A stretch of 64,000 bases of DNA from Chitinivibrionales bacterium. Its GTDB lineage: Bacteria; Fibrobacterota; Chitinivibrionia; Chitinivibrionales; WJKA01. The translations under genes and the position numbers were made by a program. Where the stretch lies: positions 22,626 through 86,625 of the forward strand of contig WJLW01000053.1 of the NCBI GenBank assembly GCA_014728295.1, given 5' to 3'. The notes beneath the pieces were generated by a model, which ran no database searches, was not told the DNA's origin, and worked only from the letters and a program-made list of their open reading frames with translations. Below are positions 24,658-33,106 of the stretch, piece after piece. Positions within the stretch are counted from its first letter, which is position 1. Every line of letters starts with the position of its first letter.

Positions 24658-27114
24658 ATGAAACTCCCCTCTTTCTACTTTGACTGGCTGCAAAAAGGAA
24701 ACCCGACCGGAACCGTCGACAGATTTCCCGAATTGAAAAACAATTTCGAAACATCCGTGCCCGGCATCTATTGCGTGGGAGACCTCACCGGCATCCCGCT
24801 TATCAAGCTTGCCTCGGAGTCGGGCTACCAGCTTCTGCAACGTCTCAAAGATGACGAAAGCTTCGCGCAGCAGCGCGAACAAAATAATGACTCAAGCAGG
24901 CACGATCTCGTCATCATCGGCGCCGGTCCGGCCGGCGTCTCTGCCGGAATCGAAGCACACAAAGCCGGATTCAATTTCGTGATGATCGAATCGTCGCAAA
25001 TGTTTAATACGATTATCAATTTTCCCAAAGGCAAGCCGATTTATGTATCTCCGCAGGAGCCGGCCATGCAATCGGAGTTGAAATTTTCCGACGGGACCAA
25101 AGAGACATTGCTCGATGAGCTGGAGAAAGAATCCTCACGCATCGAGCTGCCGATCAAAGACGCAGAGACGGTCAAAGCAATCCGGCAGGAACGCAACGGG
25201 TTTGCCGTCACAACATCACATGGCGAATACAAGAGCTTGCGCGTCATTGTTGCTATCGGCAAAACCGGTAACGCGCGCATGCTGAATGTTCCCGGTGAAA
25301 AATTGCCCAAAGTTTTTACCAGGCTCATCGATCCCGGCGAGCATCATGACCAGGACGTACTGGTCGTCGGCGGCGGTGACAGCGCAATCGAAGCATCCGT
25401 GGCACTGTCCCAATCCGGCAATCGCGTAACACACTCCTATCGCAGAGCATCGCTTTCGCGGCCCAAGGAGCAGAACATCAATGCGTTCAATAAGCTGGTT
25501 GATGAAGGCAAAATCACGCCCCTGTTCGAAAGCACTGTCAAAGAGATCCGTGAGCAGGAGGTCGTTATCGCAACAAAGGACGACGAGCAGACGCTTCGCA
25601 ATGACGCAGTGTATGCACTAATCGGCACCGAAATTCCCATTCAATTTTTCAAACGCTCTCATATTCGCATGGAAGGGGAGCGCAATCTGCAGTGGTGGAT
25701 TAACCTGGTCGCGCTCGTCAGTTTTGCGGTGATGATTTACTTTGGCAAATCAGGGTTTGCCGTTAAAGCGATAGAACCCGGCAGCGGCATAACCGGCCTT
25801 GTCACCAGATTTCTGTCTGCACCGCTCAGGGCGAAGTATACCTGGGGGCTCGAAGGATACGCCTGGTATTCATCGTTAAATTTCCTGCTGGGATGGCTTG
25901 GAGCGCTGTTTTTTATCATAACCGGAACACTCTCGCTGGTTTACGCTTTCGCCAATCCGCAGCGCTATTTCGGCGATTGGTGGGGACGCATCAAATACGG
26001 CTATTTCATTTTCGTCGGCGTGTATACGCTGGGTGATTATTTTACTTCGCTACTGACACAGAGCGCCGGCTGGGTGGAAAATCCAACCTTCAATTACTCG
26101 ATGTTCTACAGTGTTACGGTCGTGCTGTTCGGTATCCGGCGCATTCAGCGCAAACCAACGAAATATATTGCATATCAAACTTCCCTGTTGATGTTCGTGC
26201 AGGTGTTTTTTCTTTTCCTGCTTCCCTTTTTCCTCTACGAGCCTTTGCTGGAAAATCCCCTCGGTAAACAAAGCTGGTTAATCCGTGAAGTATTTCCCGA
26301 GGGAAAGTGGTCGTCGTTCGGGCTGATTCTCTTCTGGCCACTCAACATCAACAACTTTGGTACGAGTACTTTCTGGACCTGGTTCCCGTTCGTTCAGACA
26401 TTCGGCATACTGGCTTTTATCGTCCATCGCTGGGGGAAAGGGGTCTACTGCGGGTGGATATGCAGTTGCGGCGCGCTGGCCGAGACACTTGGCGATGAGT
26501 ACCGTACTCTGGCACCGCACGGACCGCAAGCTAAAAAAATGGACAATATCGGACAGTATGTCCTCTGGTTTGCTTTTATCGCAACCGCGCTCCATTTTGG
26601 CGCTAAAAAGCTGAGTGACAATCCCTCGATCCTGGCCGATACGGCGTGGGGCGTCTACAAGGTTTCGATTGATGTTGTCTTCGCCGGCGTGCTCGGCGTC
26701 GGCGTGTACTTTTTCATGGGCGGACGCGTCTGGTGCCGGTTCGGCTGTCCGCTGGCCGCGCTGATGCACATTTACACCCGCTTCTCGCCCTATCGCATCA
26801 TGGCCAATAAAAAGCGCTGCATTTCCTGCAATATCTGCACGAAAGTATGCCACATGGGCATCGACGTCATGAACTATGCCAACAAAGGCATTCCCATGAA
26901 CGATGTCGAATGCGTCAAGTGCAGCGCATGCGTGGTAAACTGCCCGATGCAGGTATTGACATTCGGGGATGTCGGCGCAACCGATCCGGACAACGTACAC
27001 TACAAAGAGGGCTACATTCCGCTCAAGCGCGGCTGGGAAAGCGGCTTGCCCGACCGTGATATCGAAATGCTGGTGGAAAAGGAAAAACAACAGCACCCGG
27101 TGCAGGCAGGCTGA
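24658..27114 (+). CDS. Fusion of a thioredoxin-reductase-like flavoprotein and a NosR/NapH-type polyferredoxin membrane protein
   Basis: 818 residues from ATG 24658 (AAGG upstream); a TTG at 24619 is also open. Order: residues 1-67, a short piece with VPGIYCVGDLTGIPLIKLA, which is normally the C-terminal FAD motif of such reductases; residues about 82-340, the FAD (IIGAGPAGVSAGIEAHKAG) and NAD(P) (VVGGGDSAIEAS) domains; about 345-690, roughly eight membrane spans with CGWICSCG and CRFGCPLAA as in NosR/NapH; about 705-755, two 4Fe-4S motifs (CISCNICTKVC and CVKCSACVVNCP). It should move electrons between NAD(P)H, FAD, iron-sulfur clusters and the membrane. Partner unknown. The first segment looks displaced relative to the usual domain order. 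Confidence 0.85.
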   Translation: MKLPSFYFDWLQKGNPTGTVDRFPELKNNFETSVPGIYCVGDLTGIPLIKLASESGYQLLQRLKDDESFAQQREQNNDSSRHDLVIIGAGPAGVSAGIEAHKAGFNFVMIESSQMFNTIINFPKGKPIYVSPQEPAMQSELKFSDGTKETLLDELEKESSRIELPIKDAETVKAIRQERNGFAVTTSHGEYKSLRVIVAIGKTGNARMLNVPGEKLPKVFTRLIDPGEHHDQDVLVVGGGDSAIEASVALSQSGNRVTHSYRRASLSRPKEQNINAFNKLVDEGKITPLFESTVKEIREQEVVIATKDDEQTLRNDAVYALIGTEIPIQFFKRSHIRMEGERNLQWWINLVALVSFAVMIYFGKSGFAVKAIEPGSGITGLVTRFLSAPLRAKYTWGLEGYAWYSSLNFLLGWLGALFFIITGTLSLVYAFANPQRYFGDWWGRIKYGYFIFVGVYTLGDYFTSLLTQSAGWVENPTFNYSMFYSVTVVLFGIRRIQRKPTKYIAYQTSLLMFVQVFFLFLLPFFLYEPLLENPLGKQSWLIREVFPEGKWSSFGLILFWPLNINNFGTSTFWTWFPFVQTFGILAFIVHRWGKGVYCGWICSCGALAETLGDEYRTLAPHGPQAKKMDNIGQYVLWFAFIATALHFGAKKLSDNPSILADTAWGVYKVSIDVVFAGVLGVGVYFFMGGRVWCRFGCPLAALMHIYTRFSPYRIMANKKRCISCNICTKVCHMGIDVMNYANKGIPMNDVECVKCSACVVNCPMQVLTFGDVGATDPDNVHYKEGYIPLKRGWESGLPDRDIEMLVEKEKQQHPVQAG

Positions 27115-27331
27115 CAGAAAATTACCTTATTCGAAAGCTTTTCAGGACTCATATTCCACCAGATCCACGTGTGCGTATCCAGCAGATATCTCAATTGGCG
27201 AGCTTTTTGATTGCGGCCGGCATAGCATTGTTGACCAATTCGGCAAAGAATAAACATCATTCATATCCACCGCGATTAATAAGCTTTTATAGTGGAAATA
27301 TATCTCACATTCAGCAAACCCGGGAGCAGGA

Positions 27332-27880
27332 ATGAGCAATCACAATCATGTATGTGGAGTGGAGCACGCCAAATTTCTCGACAATATAGTTCGCCGACTG
27401 ATTCACCATCCCCGGCGTTTGTTCGGCCCGTATATCAAGCCGGGCGACACGGTACTTGACATCGGTTGCGGACCGGGGACGTTTATTACGGGCCTGGCGC
27501 ACATCGTGGGAGCGCACGGCAAAGTCATTGCGATCGACCTCCAGGAGGAGATGCTGAATCTTGCGCGGAAAAAAGCCGAATTCGCCGGTGTGGCTAATCG
27601 GGTTGAATTTCATCAATGCACCCCCGAATCACTGGGGATAAACATCCAGGCCGATTTCATCATGACAATCTACATGGTGCATGAGGCGCCGGAACCCCTG
27701 CGGCTTGTTGATCAGGTCGGTGCGCTACTCAAAAACGGCGGGTACTACTATCTGTCGGAGCCCGCGTTTCACGTGTCGAAAGCGCAGTATCGCGAAGCCG
27801 TCGACCGGTGCATGAAAAACGGATTGACACTGGTAAAGCAATGCGGAATTGTCAGCAGGACCGCAGTTTTTCGAAAATAG
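27332..27880 (+). CDS. Class I SAM-dependent methyltransferase
   Basis: 182 residues; ATG after GGAGCAGGA. The SAM-binding motif is VLDIGCGPGTFITGLAHIVG (about 46-65), followed by VIAIDLQEEMLNLARKKAE and a central ADFIMTIYMVHEAPEPLRL. The N-terminus HNHVCGVEHAKFLDNIVRRL is typical of a small UbiE-like group. Substrate unknown. It lacks the cysteine set expected of the arsenite methyltransferase ArsM. It stands alone, 217 bases after the flavin/iron-sulfur fusion. Confidence 0.82.
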   Translation: MSNHNHVCGVEHAKFLDNIVRRLIHHPRRLFGPYIKPGDTVLDIGCGPGTFITGLAHIVGAHGKVIAIDLQEEMLNLARKKAEFAGVANRVEFHQCTPESLGINIQADFIMTIYMVHEAPEPLRLVDQVGALLKNGGYYYLSEPAFHVSKAQYREAVDRCMKNGLTLVKQCGIVSRTAVFRK

Positions 27881-28233
27881 CCACGCCTGCAGTAGTTCTT
27901 GCCCGGTTGGCTGCACACAGACTGACGCCGAGCGTTATTCTCAGGCTTGTGAGACCGTACGCGGCAAGGTTGCCGATTTCGCGCGACAGCACATCATACC
28001 TGCGGTTAAAAAGGACAACCCGACTCGGCATGCGCGTGTCGACACTCTACCTAAATGCAGTTTTCACAAGGTCAGGTGCGCAGGTCGGCATCGCGTTGCA
28101 TCGCGACAATAACAGGGGCTTCATACTGCAACAACGCAACATGCACTGCCCTTTTACGCTCGCAAAGGCTTATTTTCCAGAATGGCACGGGTTTAGCGGG
28201 AAGAATTATTCACAATCACAAAGGAGTATTGCT
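27881..28233. other. Intergenic region before the FmdB-like gene
   Basis: About 350 bases. A reading frame continues upstream from fmdB through this stretch, but its composition is not protein-like and it overlaps the methyltransferase gene. The candidate sigma-54 site at 28183-28197 is the only feature I can support. Confidence 0.5.
28183..28197 (+). promoter_or_regulatory. Candidate sigma-54 (RpoN) promoter upstream of the FmdB-like gene
   Basis: TGGCACG-GGTT-TAGC matches the -24/-12 consensus TGGCACG-N4-TTGC at all but one position, with GG and GC correctly spaced. The predicted start would be near 28209, 25 bases before the FmdB start codon and just ahead of its AAGGAG site. A sigma-54-dependent activator is encoded at 54590-55960. 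One such match in 64 kb could arise by chance. Confidence 0.35.
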
Positions 28234-28422
28234 ATGCCACTTTATGAGTATCACTGCAAAAAATGCAACGATGATTTCGAGGAGCTGGTATCTGTAAGCG
28301 CGCAGCACAATCCGGCCTGTCCGTCATGCAAATCGGAAGAAACCGAGAAAAAGATGTCGATGTTCGGCGGCATCGGCGGCGCAAGCGGAGGTTCGTGCTC
28401 ACCGCGTGGCGGATTTACCTGA
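28234..28422 (+). CDS. FmdB family zinc-ribbon protein
   Basis: 62 residues; ATG 28234 follows AAGGAG by 7 bases. The zinc ribbon is MPLYEYHCKKCNDDFEELV (Cys8, Cys11) plus CPSCKS (Cys29, Cys32), and a Gly/Ser-rich C-terminus follows, as in the TIGR02605/FmdB regulatory protein family. Role is poorly defined; members were first linked to formamidase and amidase regulation. It may be transcribed alone from the site at 28183-28197 and ends in a hairpin. Confidence 0.9.
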   Translation: MPLYEYHCKKCNDDFEELVSVSAQHNPACPSCKSEETEKKMSMFGGIGGASGGSCSPRGGFT

Positions 28423-28433
28423 GCGTCGTGAGC

Positions 28434-28453
28434 GGGATTTCGGTCGAAATCCC
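28434..28453 (+). terminator. Hairpin behind the FmdB-like gene
   Basis: GGGATTTCG (28434-28442) and CGAAATCCC (28445-28453) are perfect inverted repeats, 12 bases after the stop codon. No T-run follows directly (the next T-run is at 28466-28470), so termination may be partial. Confidence 0.5.
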
Positions 28454-28460
28454 AAATCAT

Positions 28461-28521
28461 GCGCATTTTTCGAAGGAGGAGTTGAGCAACACCGGATTCA
28501 ATAAAATTAGCAACCCAGTCG
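28461..28521. repeat. Direct repeat copy 1 flanking the HicBA module
   Basis: About 60 bases from GCGCATTTTTCGAAGGAGGA to GCAACCCAGTCG, repeated in the same direction at 29146-29205 with roughly six differences and one two-base gap. It contains GTTGAGC, which fits the integron R' core GTTRRRY, but I cannot find a matching RYYYAAC partner. Confidence 0.8.
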
Positions 28522-28593
28522 AAACACGCATTAACATCCGAGGCAAACTCAATACCCGTAGCAAACGAATCCGGTTTATAGTATCTTTAAGAT

Positions 28594-28809
28594 ATGCAAA
28601 GTGAAGAACTGCTTTTTGAAGTTACCCAGGAAGCCGATGGTGGGTTTGCTGCTGAATGCTTGACTGAAGCAATTTTCACCCAGGCAGATTCGTGGGATGA
28701 ATTGAGAGGCAATGTTAAGGATGCGGTTAACGGATACTATTTTGACAGCGAAAAGCCTGCAAGAATAAGACTTCATCTTGTAAAGGATGAAATTCTGAAC
28801 GCTGCATGA
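28594..28809 (+). CDS. hicB: HicB-like antitoxin (small)
   Basis: 71 residues. LLFEVTQEADGGFAAECL is the partial RNase-H-like fold of HicB proteins, followed by TQADSWDELRGNVKDAVNGYYFD. It is the short form without a C-terminal DNA-binding domain. Its stop overlaps the start of the HicA-like gene by four bases (ATGA). Antitoxin-first order occurs in many HicBA pairs. Base composition is more AT-rich than the flanking genes, consistent with transfer. The start has only a weak ribosome site. Confidence 0.78.
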   Translation: MQSEELLFEVTQEADGGFAAECLTEAIFTQADSWDELRGNVKDAVNGYYFDSEKPARIRLHLVKDEILNAA

Positions 28810-29045
28810 AACTTCCAAGAGACAAAAGTGGAAGAGATTTAGCACATTCACTGTCAAAATACTGGAGCTACAGATTCGTCCATCAAACGGGAAGTCATAT
28901 GATTCTTGAAACGGAGGATCCTACCCACCAGCGAATTGCCATCCCGGATCATACAACGATACGAATTGGCACACTAAATTCTATAATAAGGTCGGTGGCT
29001 CTGCATAAAAACGTATCGAAAGATGCAATTATAAACACCCTTTAA
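28806..29045 (+). CDS. hicA: HicA-like toxin (mRNA interferase)
   Basis: 79 residues with the double-stranded-RNA-binding-like HicA fold: MKLPRDKSGRDLAHSLSKY, the catalytic His in HQTGSHMIL (His32), IAIPDHTTIRIGTLNSIIR and VSKDAII. The family cleaves translated mRNA and is held in check by HicB. It appears intact. It overlaps hicB by four bases, and the pair lies between two copies of a 60-base direct repeat. Confidence 0.85.
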   Translation: MKLPRDKSGRDLAHSLSKYWSYRFVHQTGSHMILETEDPTHQRIAIPDHTTIRIGTLNSIIRSVALHKNVSKDAIINTL

Positions 29046-29581
29046 TTGATGGTTTGAACCTCGTCACCTCTTCGCAGCTTTTAAGGCCTATCTTCATCTA
29101 AAAAAAGCAATTCCGCGAAGCACAGCTAATTATGAAATCGGCGGTGCGCATTTGTTGAAGGAGGAGTTGGGCAACACCGGATTCAATAAATGAGCAACCC
29201 AATCGGAGCAATCCCCATAAAAAAAAATTCACCGGCAACATACCCAGCCGCCCCGCTGTATGGTACATCGCCGGCAAATTATGAAAATCCGCATTGTGTA
29301 TCAGTGCTTCCCCCGGCTGCCAACCTGTATGTAATATAGAGAAACATCGCTCCAGTTTCGAATCCATTTTCGCCGCATTATTTGTCCATCCGCTCTCCAA
29401 ATCTGACAATACCGGACAATCACACCACTGCCTGCAGCTCTGACATTTCTGCAAAGAAACGCCGCATCGAGGAGAAACACTACAATTTCGTAACGATTTA
29501 GCCGGCAATTCGTAACTATATGCTGGCATGGTTATAGCGCTACCAATATTTATGATTACATTAACACCTGAAAGTGAATAT
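29046..29581. other. Intergenic region carrying repeat copy 2
   Basis: About 530 bases between hicA and the YyaL-type gene. It contains the repeat at 29146-29205. A Cys-rich open frame exists on the minus strand (to 29098) but has no ribosome site. The right end should hold the promoter of the next gene; none is convincing. Confidence 0.45.
29146..29205. repeat. Direct repeat copy 2 flanking the HicBA module
   Basis: Same orientation as 28461-28521, 685 bases away. Reads GCGCATTTGTTGAAGGAGGA through GCAACACCGGATTCAATAAA to GCAACCCAATCG. The core from GAAGGAGGAGTTG to ATTCAATAAA differs by one base between copies. Confidence 0.8.
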
Positions 29582-31717
29582 ATGCACACATCCGATCCGG
29601 CAGCCACAAAAAAAGACCAGACCGCAAATCGGCTCATCAATGAAACGAGTCCTTATCTTCTTCAACATGCGCATAACCCCGTGGACTGGTATCCCTGGGG
29701 AGAGCAAGCATTTACCAGGGCACGCAATGAGAACAAACCAATCTTTCTCTCAATAGGTTATGCAGCCTGTCACTGGTGCCATGTGATGGAACATGAGTCC
29801 TTCGAAAACAAGGAAATTGCCGCGTATGTGAACGATCACTTCATCAGCATCAAAGTTGACCGTGAAGAGCGGCCGGATATCGACAACATCTATATGACGG
29901 CCGTGCAGTTGCTTACCGGCAGCGGCGGTTGGCCCCTCTCGGCATTTCTCACACCGGACCTGAAACCGTTCTATGGAGGAACTTACTTCCCGCCCGAAGA
30001 CAAATACGGGCGCATCGGTTTCAAGTCGCTGCTGCGCAAGCTGGTTGACACCTGGCACAATGAGCATCATCGCATCACCCAGAGCTCCGAGGCTATTACA
30101 GCGGCACTGGCTCAATACGAGAATCAGCAAAAGTCAATCGGCGCAACCGTACCGAAGGACATACTGGAGCAGGCAGTTGAGGATTTGAGTGGAAGCTTCG
30201 ATCCCGAGTGGGGCGGCTTTGGCGGGGCGCCCAAATTTCCGCAAAGCATGGCCATTGCTGCACTCCTGCGCACCTACCGGCAGACCGGCAACAAAAAACA
30301 CCTGCTGGCGGCCACTATCACGCTTGACAAAATGGCACAAGGCGGAATGTATGATCATCTTGGCGGCGGCTTTCATCGCTACTCGACCGATCGGGAATGG
30401 CTCGTTCCTCATTTCGAAAAAATGCTTTACGACAATGCACTCCTGACTGATGCGTATCTGGAAGCATATCAACTGACCCACACTCCGGCCTATCGTGAGG
30501 TTGCTGCGGAAGTGCTGGCCTACGTCCTTGACGATATGGTGGATGAGTCCGGTGCATTTCATTCGACCCGCGACGCCGATAATGCGGGACAGGAAGGGAT
30601 GTACTATGTCTGGACACAGGCTGAAATTATGAGCATCCTCGGAGAAAAGGAAGGCGGCTTATTTTGCGAGCTCTACAATATCAACGAACAGGGCAACTTT
30701 GCGTCCCACGAAGCCTACCATACCGCCCAAAACATTTTGCACCTCAGCGGTCCGAAGCGTGCGTTTGCAGAGCGCAAGGGCATCCCCTGGAACGAATTTG
30801 CAGCGCGACTGGCCGAATGGAAAGGCGCATTGCTTGAAGTTCGTTCCAGGCGCATTGCCCCGGCAAAGGATGACAAGATTATCGTAGCCTGGAACGGATT
30901 GATGATATCGACATGCGCGCACGGCTACCAGGTTCTGGGAGATAAACGGTATCTGGCCGCAGCACTGCGCGCGTCACAATTTATCTCTACGCGGATGATG
31001 GAAGGCGACCATCTGCTCAGAATAGCACGCAACGACACGCGCAAGGTTCCGGCATTTCTGGATGATTATGCACATTTTGCCAATGCCTGCGTTGACGTGT
31101 ACGAAGCATCCTTTGAGGTGAAGTGGCTCGAACTTGCCCGGAGATTGACCGACCGGATGATTGCCGATTTCAGGGATGAAGCGGATCATGGCTTTTTCTA
31201 TACCGCCACGCATCATACCGACCTGCTGAATCGCAGCAAATCATGGTATGACGGTGCAACTCCGGCAGGAAACTCCATAGCCGCATATGTTTTGCTGCGT
31301 CTGGCAAAGCTGCTCGATAAAAAAGAGTACTTATTATGCGCAGAACAGACAATTAATGCAAATGCCGGCGGGATTACAAAGATTCCTCAGGGGCACCTGG
31401 CGATGATTCGGTCGATTGACTTCTTGCGAAGCCCCCCTGCCGAAATCGCGCTGGCGGGAGGAATCGGGCAGAGCAACCTGCAGAAGTTGTTGAATAGTGT
31501 TCACGCGCAGTTTATTCCCAACAAAGTACTTGCGCATATCGATCCGCAGGAAGAATCAGCGCGGCGGACGCAGGAGCTCATCCCCCTGCTTGCCGCAAAA
31601 TCACTTCACAACGGGAAACCGGCCGTATATGTATGCAGGAATTTCGCCTGTAAGGCGCCGGTAACCGAACCCGACCAATTAAATGAACTGTTGGCACATG
31701 AATCGAATACAATGTAA
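29582..31717 (+). CDS. yyaL: YyaL/SPATA20-type protein: thioredoxin-like DUF255 domain plus six-hairpin glycosidase-like domain
   Basis: 711 residues from ATG 29582; ATG 29528 is an alternative. The N-terminal domain is [24 protein letters not shown] with [12 protein letters not shown] (Cys63, Cys66), then [14 protein letters not shown] and [14 protein letters not shown], the DUF255 signatures. The rest is all-helical, like alpha/alpha toroid glycosidases, with [13 protein letters not shown] and [28 protein letters not shown]. The reaction is not established in bacteria. It is complete and at the usual length. The next gene follows after 45 bases. Confidence 0.92.
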   Translation: MHTSDPAATKKDQTANRLINETSPYLLQHAHNPVDWYPWGEQAFTRARNENKPIFLSIGYAACHWCHVMEHESFENKEIAAYVNDHFISIKVDREERPDIDNIYMTAVQLLTGSGGWPLSAFLTPDLKPFYGGTYFPPEDKYGRIGFKSLLRKLVDTWHNEHHRITQSSEAITAALAQYENQQKSIGATVPKDILEQAVEDLSGSFDPEWGGFGGAPKFPQSMAIAALLRTYRQTGNKKHLLAATITLDKMAQGGMYDHLGGGFHRYSTDREWLVPHFEKMLYDNALLTDAYLEAYQLTHTPAYREVAAEVLAYVLDDMVDESGAFHSTRDADNAGQEGMYYVWTQAEIMSILGEKEGGLFCELYNINEQGNFASHEAYHTAQNILHLSGPKRAFAERKGIPWNEFAARLAEWKGALLEVRSRRIAPAKDDKIIVAWNGLMISTCAHGYQVLGDKRYLAAALRASQFISTRMMEGDHLLRIARNDTRKVPAFLDDYAHFANACVDVYEASFEVKWLELARRLTDRMIADFRDEADHGFFYTATHHTDLLNRSKSWYDGATPAGNSIAAYVLLRLAKLLDKKEYLLCAEQTINANAGGITKIPQGHLAMIRSIDFLRSPPAEIALAGGIGQSNLQKLLNSVHAQFIPNKVLAHIDPQEESARRTQELIPLLAAKSLHNGKPAVYVCRNFACKAPVTEPDQLNELLAHESNTM

Positions 31718-31762
31718 AAAAAAGGTACGACAACTATTTCGTTTGAGGGAGCATGATCGATT

Positions 31763-32659
31763 ATGAAACGCATCATTACTCTTATAACTGTAGCAGCAAC
31801 ACTGGTATCAGCAGACCAATTCAACAATCTCTGGTATGACGGCAATGCGGAGTTATCTACCTATGTCCTCAAAGAGAAACGCTACGGCGAAATGCGTGAC
31901 GGAGTTCGCATCATGGTTTTCGTCACCGAACCCCTGCGGCTTTCCACCAAAATCAAACCTGATTCCAAAATCCCGGATGAGGAGAAGATCAAAGTCATTA
32001 AGCTCAATGACTTACGGAAATTTGTCACCGGAGTGTACGACTACAGCGCCATGACATCCGTATTTGCCGCCGTTGAAGAAAAGCCCGATATCCCACAGGG
32101 TAGCACCGTCAAAGTAGCAAGCACGATGCAGGAGTGGTGCGGCACGGTATTCGACCGTATGCGCCGCGACGGCGACGCATACCAAGGGGTTCTCTACAGC
32201 TATTTCGAAAGCGAAGGCGAAACAACCTACGCCTTCAAGCACCAAAACAGCGTCGAATCGGAGGACAACCTGTGGCTCCTGGTTCGCGAACTGCAGGGAC
32301 CCATCCTCGAAATCGGCGAATCAAAGCAAATGCGGCTGATTCCGTCGCAGTGGCATATCCGGAAAACGCACACCGATCATCGCATCGTTGATGCGACGTT
32401 GCGCAAAGAGCGCCAAACCACCCTCGAAACGGCCATCGGCAGAAAAAAAGCCATCGTCTGGAGCTGGACAATCGATGATGCCGTCACGAAAGTCTGGGTC
32501 GAAGCTGAATATCCGCACAAAATTTTAAAATTTTCCGAACCCGACGGTAGTCACGGAAGCATTTCGGCCAGCGTGCGGGAGCCGTACTGGAAGTTACACC
32601 GAAACAAAGACTTACCGCTGCGCAAGAAATTAGCATTGCCGACTGATGAGACGCTTTAG
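31763..32659 (+). CDS. Conserved exported protein, family sometimes labelled 'septum formation inhibitor Maf'
   Basis: 298 residues with a 17-residue signal peptide (MKRIITLITVAATLVSA). LWYDGNAELSTYVLKEKRYGEMR, VFVTEPL and LNDLRKFVTGVYDYSAMTSV recall an exported family that databases have often misnamed Maf, though it bears no Maf motifs; this is from memory. Function unknown. It lies 45 bases after the YyaL-type gene and just before the sRNA region. GAGGGAG sits 11 bases before the ATG, a long spacing. Confidence 0.7.
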   Translation: MKRIITLITVAATLVSADQFNNLWYDGNAELSTYVLKEKRYGEMRDGVRIMVFVTEPLRLSTKIKPDSKIPDEEKIKVIKLNDLRKFVTGVYDYSAMTSVFAAVEEKPDIPQGSTVKVASTMQEWCGTVFDRMRRDGDAYQGVLYSYFESEGETTYAFKHQNSVESEDNLWLLVRELQGPILEIGESKQMRLIPSQWHIRKTHTDHRIVDATLRKERQTTLETAIGRKKAIVWSWTIDDAVTKVWVEAEYPHKILKFSEPDGSHGSISASVREPYWKLHRNKDLPLRKKLALPTDETL

Positions 32660-32712
32660 TCAAGGAAAAGCGGTTAAATAACAATTAAGCGGCAATTTTT
32701 CTCTTAAACCCC

Positions 32713-32741
32713 TTGACAAAATCACAAGTCGGGGGTATAAT
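32713..32741 (+). promoter_or_regulatory. Consensus sigma-70 promoter of sRNA unit 1
   Basis: TTGACA (32713-32718), exactly 17 bases, TATAAT (32736-32741): both hexamers and the spacing are perfect. It points to a transcript starting near 32748 and ending at the hairpin at 32802-32831. No reading frame follows it. Confidence 0.85.
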
Positions 32742-32747
32742 GATTTC

Positions 32748-32838
32748 AGAATCACACCACAGCAATTGCACCAGCACGTTTCTCTTTAAAACTCCTTTTT
32801 TCCGGCCGTGAGAAGCAGCGCTCACGGCCGGTTTTTTT
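32748..32838 (+). ncRNA. Putative small RNA, unit 1 of a tandem pair
   Basis: About 91 bases bounded by a consensus promoter and a strong terminator. The 5' part contains AGCAATTGCACCAGCACG, then TCTCTTTAAAACTCC and a T-run, then the terminator hairpin. The whole arrangement recurs at 33107-33197. The single-stranded ACTCCTTTTTT (32791-32801) resembles the anti-Shine-Dalgarno end of 16S rRNA and could pair with AAGGAG sites. GCAATTGC is self-complementary. No start codon with a ribosome site and no meaningful peptide is present. I do not recognise the family. Start point is estimated from the promoter. Confidence 0.75.
32802..32838 (+). terminator. Terminator of sRNA unit 1
   Basis: CCGGCCGTGAG (32802-32812) and CTCACGGCCGG (32821-32831) form a perfect 11-pair stem with the loop AAGCAGCG, followed by seven T. 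Textbook Rho-independent terminator. Confidence 0.95.
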
Positions 32839-33071
32839 ATGCGGGCAATTGAAGCGGCAATCGATGCGCAGGGTAATCTGATCAAAAAATCTCACAAAAC
32901 GCATAACGAGGTGACCGGATATAAATATTTTATAGGCTTTGAAAATTTTTTCCCCGACTTCTCTCTATAGTAGATTGACTATTTTTACTATAAAAATCAA
33001 TGTGTTATTTCGACGGCTCACAATTTTGTGCATTTGCGGGCCGGAATTACAAAAAAAATGTAAAAAAGTTC

Positions 33072-33100
33072 TTGACACTTTTTTGCATCAATGATACTCT
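33072..33100 (+). promoter_or_regulatory. Sigma-70 promoter of sRNA unit 2
   Basis: TTGACA (33072-33077), 17 bases, TACTCT (33095-33100). The -10 is weaker than in unit 1, and the surrounding bases are not related to those of the unit 1 promoter, so the two units may be controlled separately. Confidence 0.6.
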
Positions 33101-33106
33101 TTAACT

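Noticed and set aside
27332..27880. ArsM-type arsenite methyltransferase.
   Set aside because: The sequence lacks the ArsM cysteine set; it is only a general SAM methyltransferase.
27808..28233. Upstream extension of the FmdB-like reading frame.
   Set aside because: Overlaps the methyltransferase gene and has no protein-like features; the strong AAGGAG site sets the start at 28234.
28461..29205. Integron attC pair around hicBA.
   Set aside because: GTTRRRY is present in both repeats, but no RYYYAAC partner and no long palindrome; the repeated part extends downstream of the core, opposite to a real attC.
29098..29529. Cys-rich open frame on the minus strand between hicA and the YyaL-type gene.
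   Set aside because: No ribosome site, overlaps repeat copy 2, composition unlike neighbouring genes; kept only as a note.
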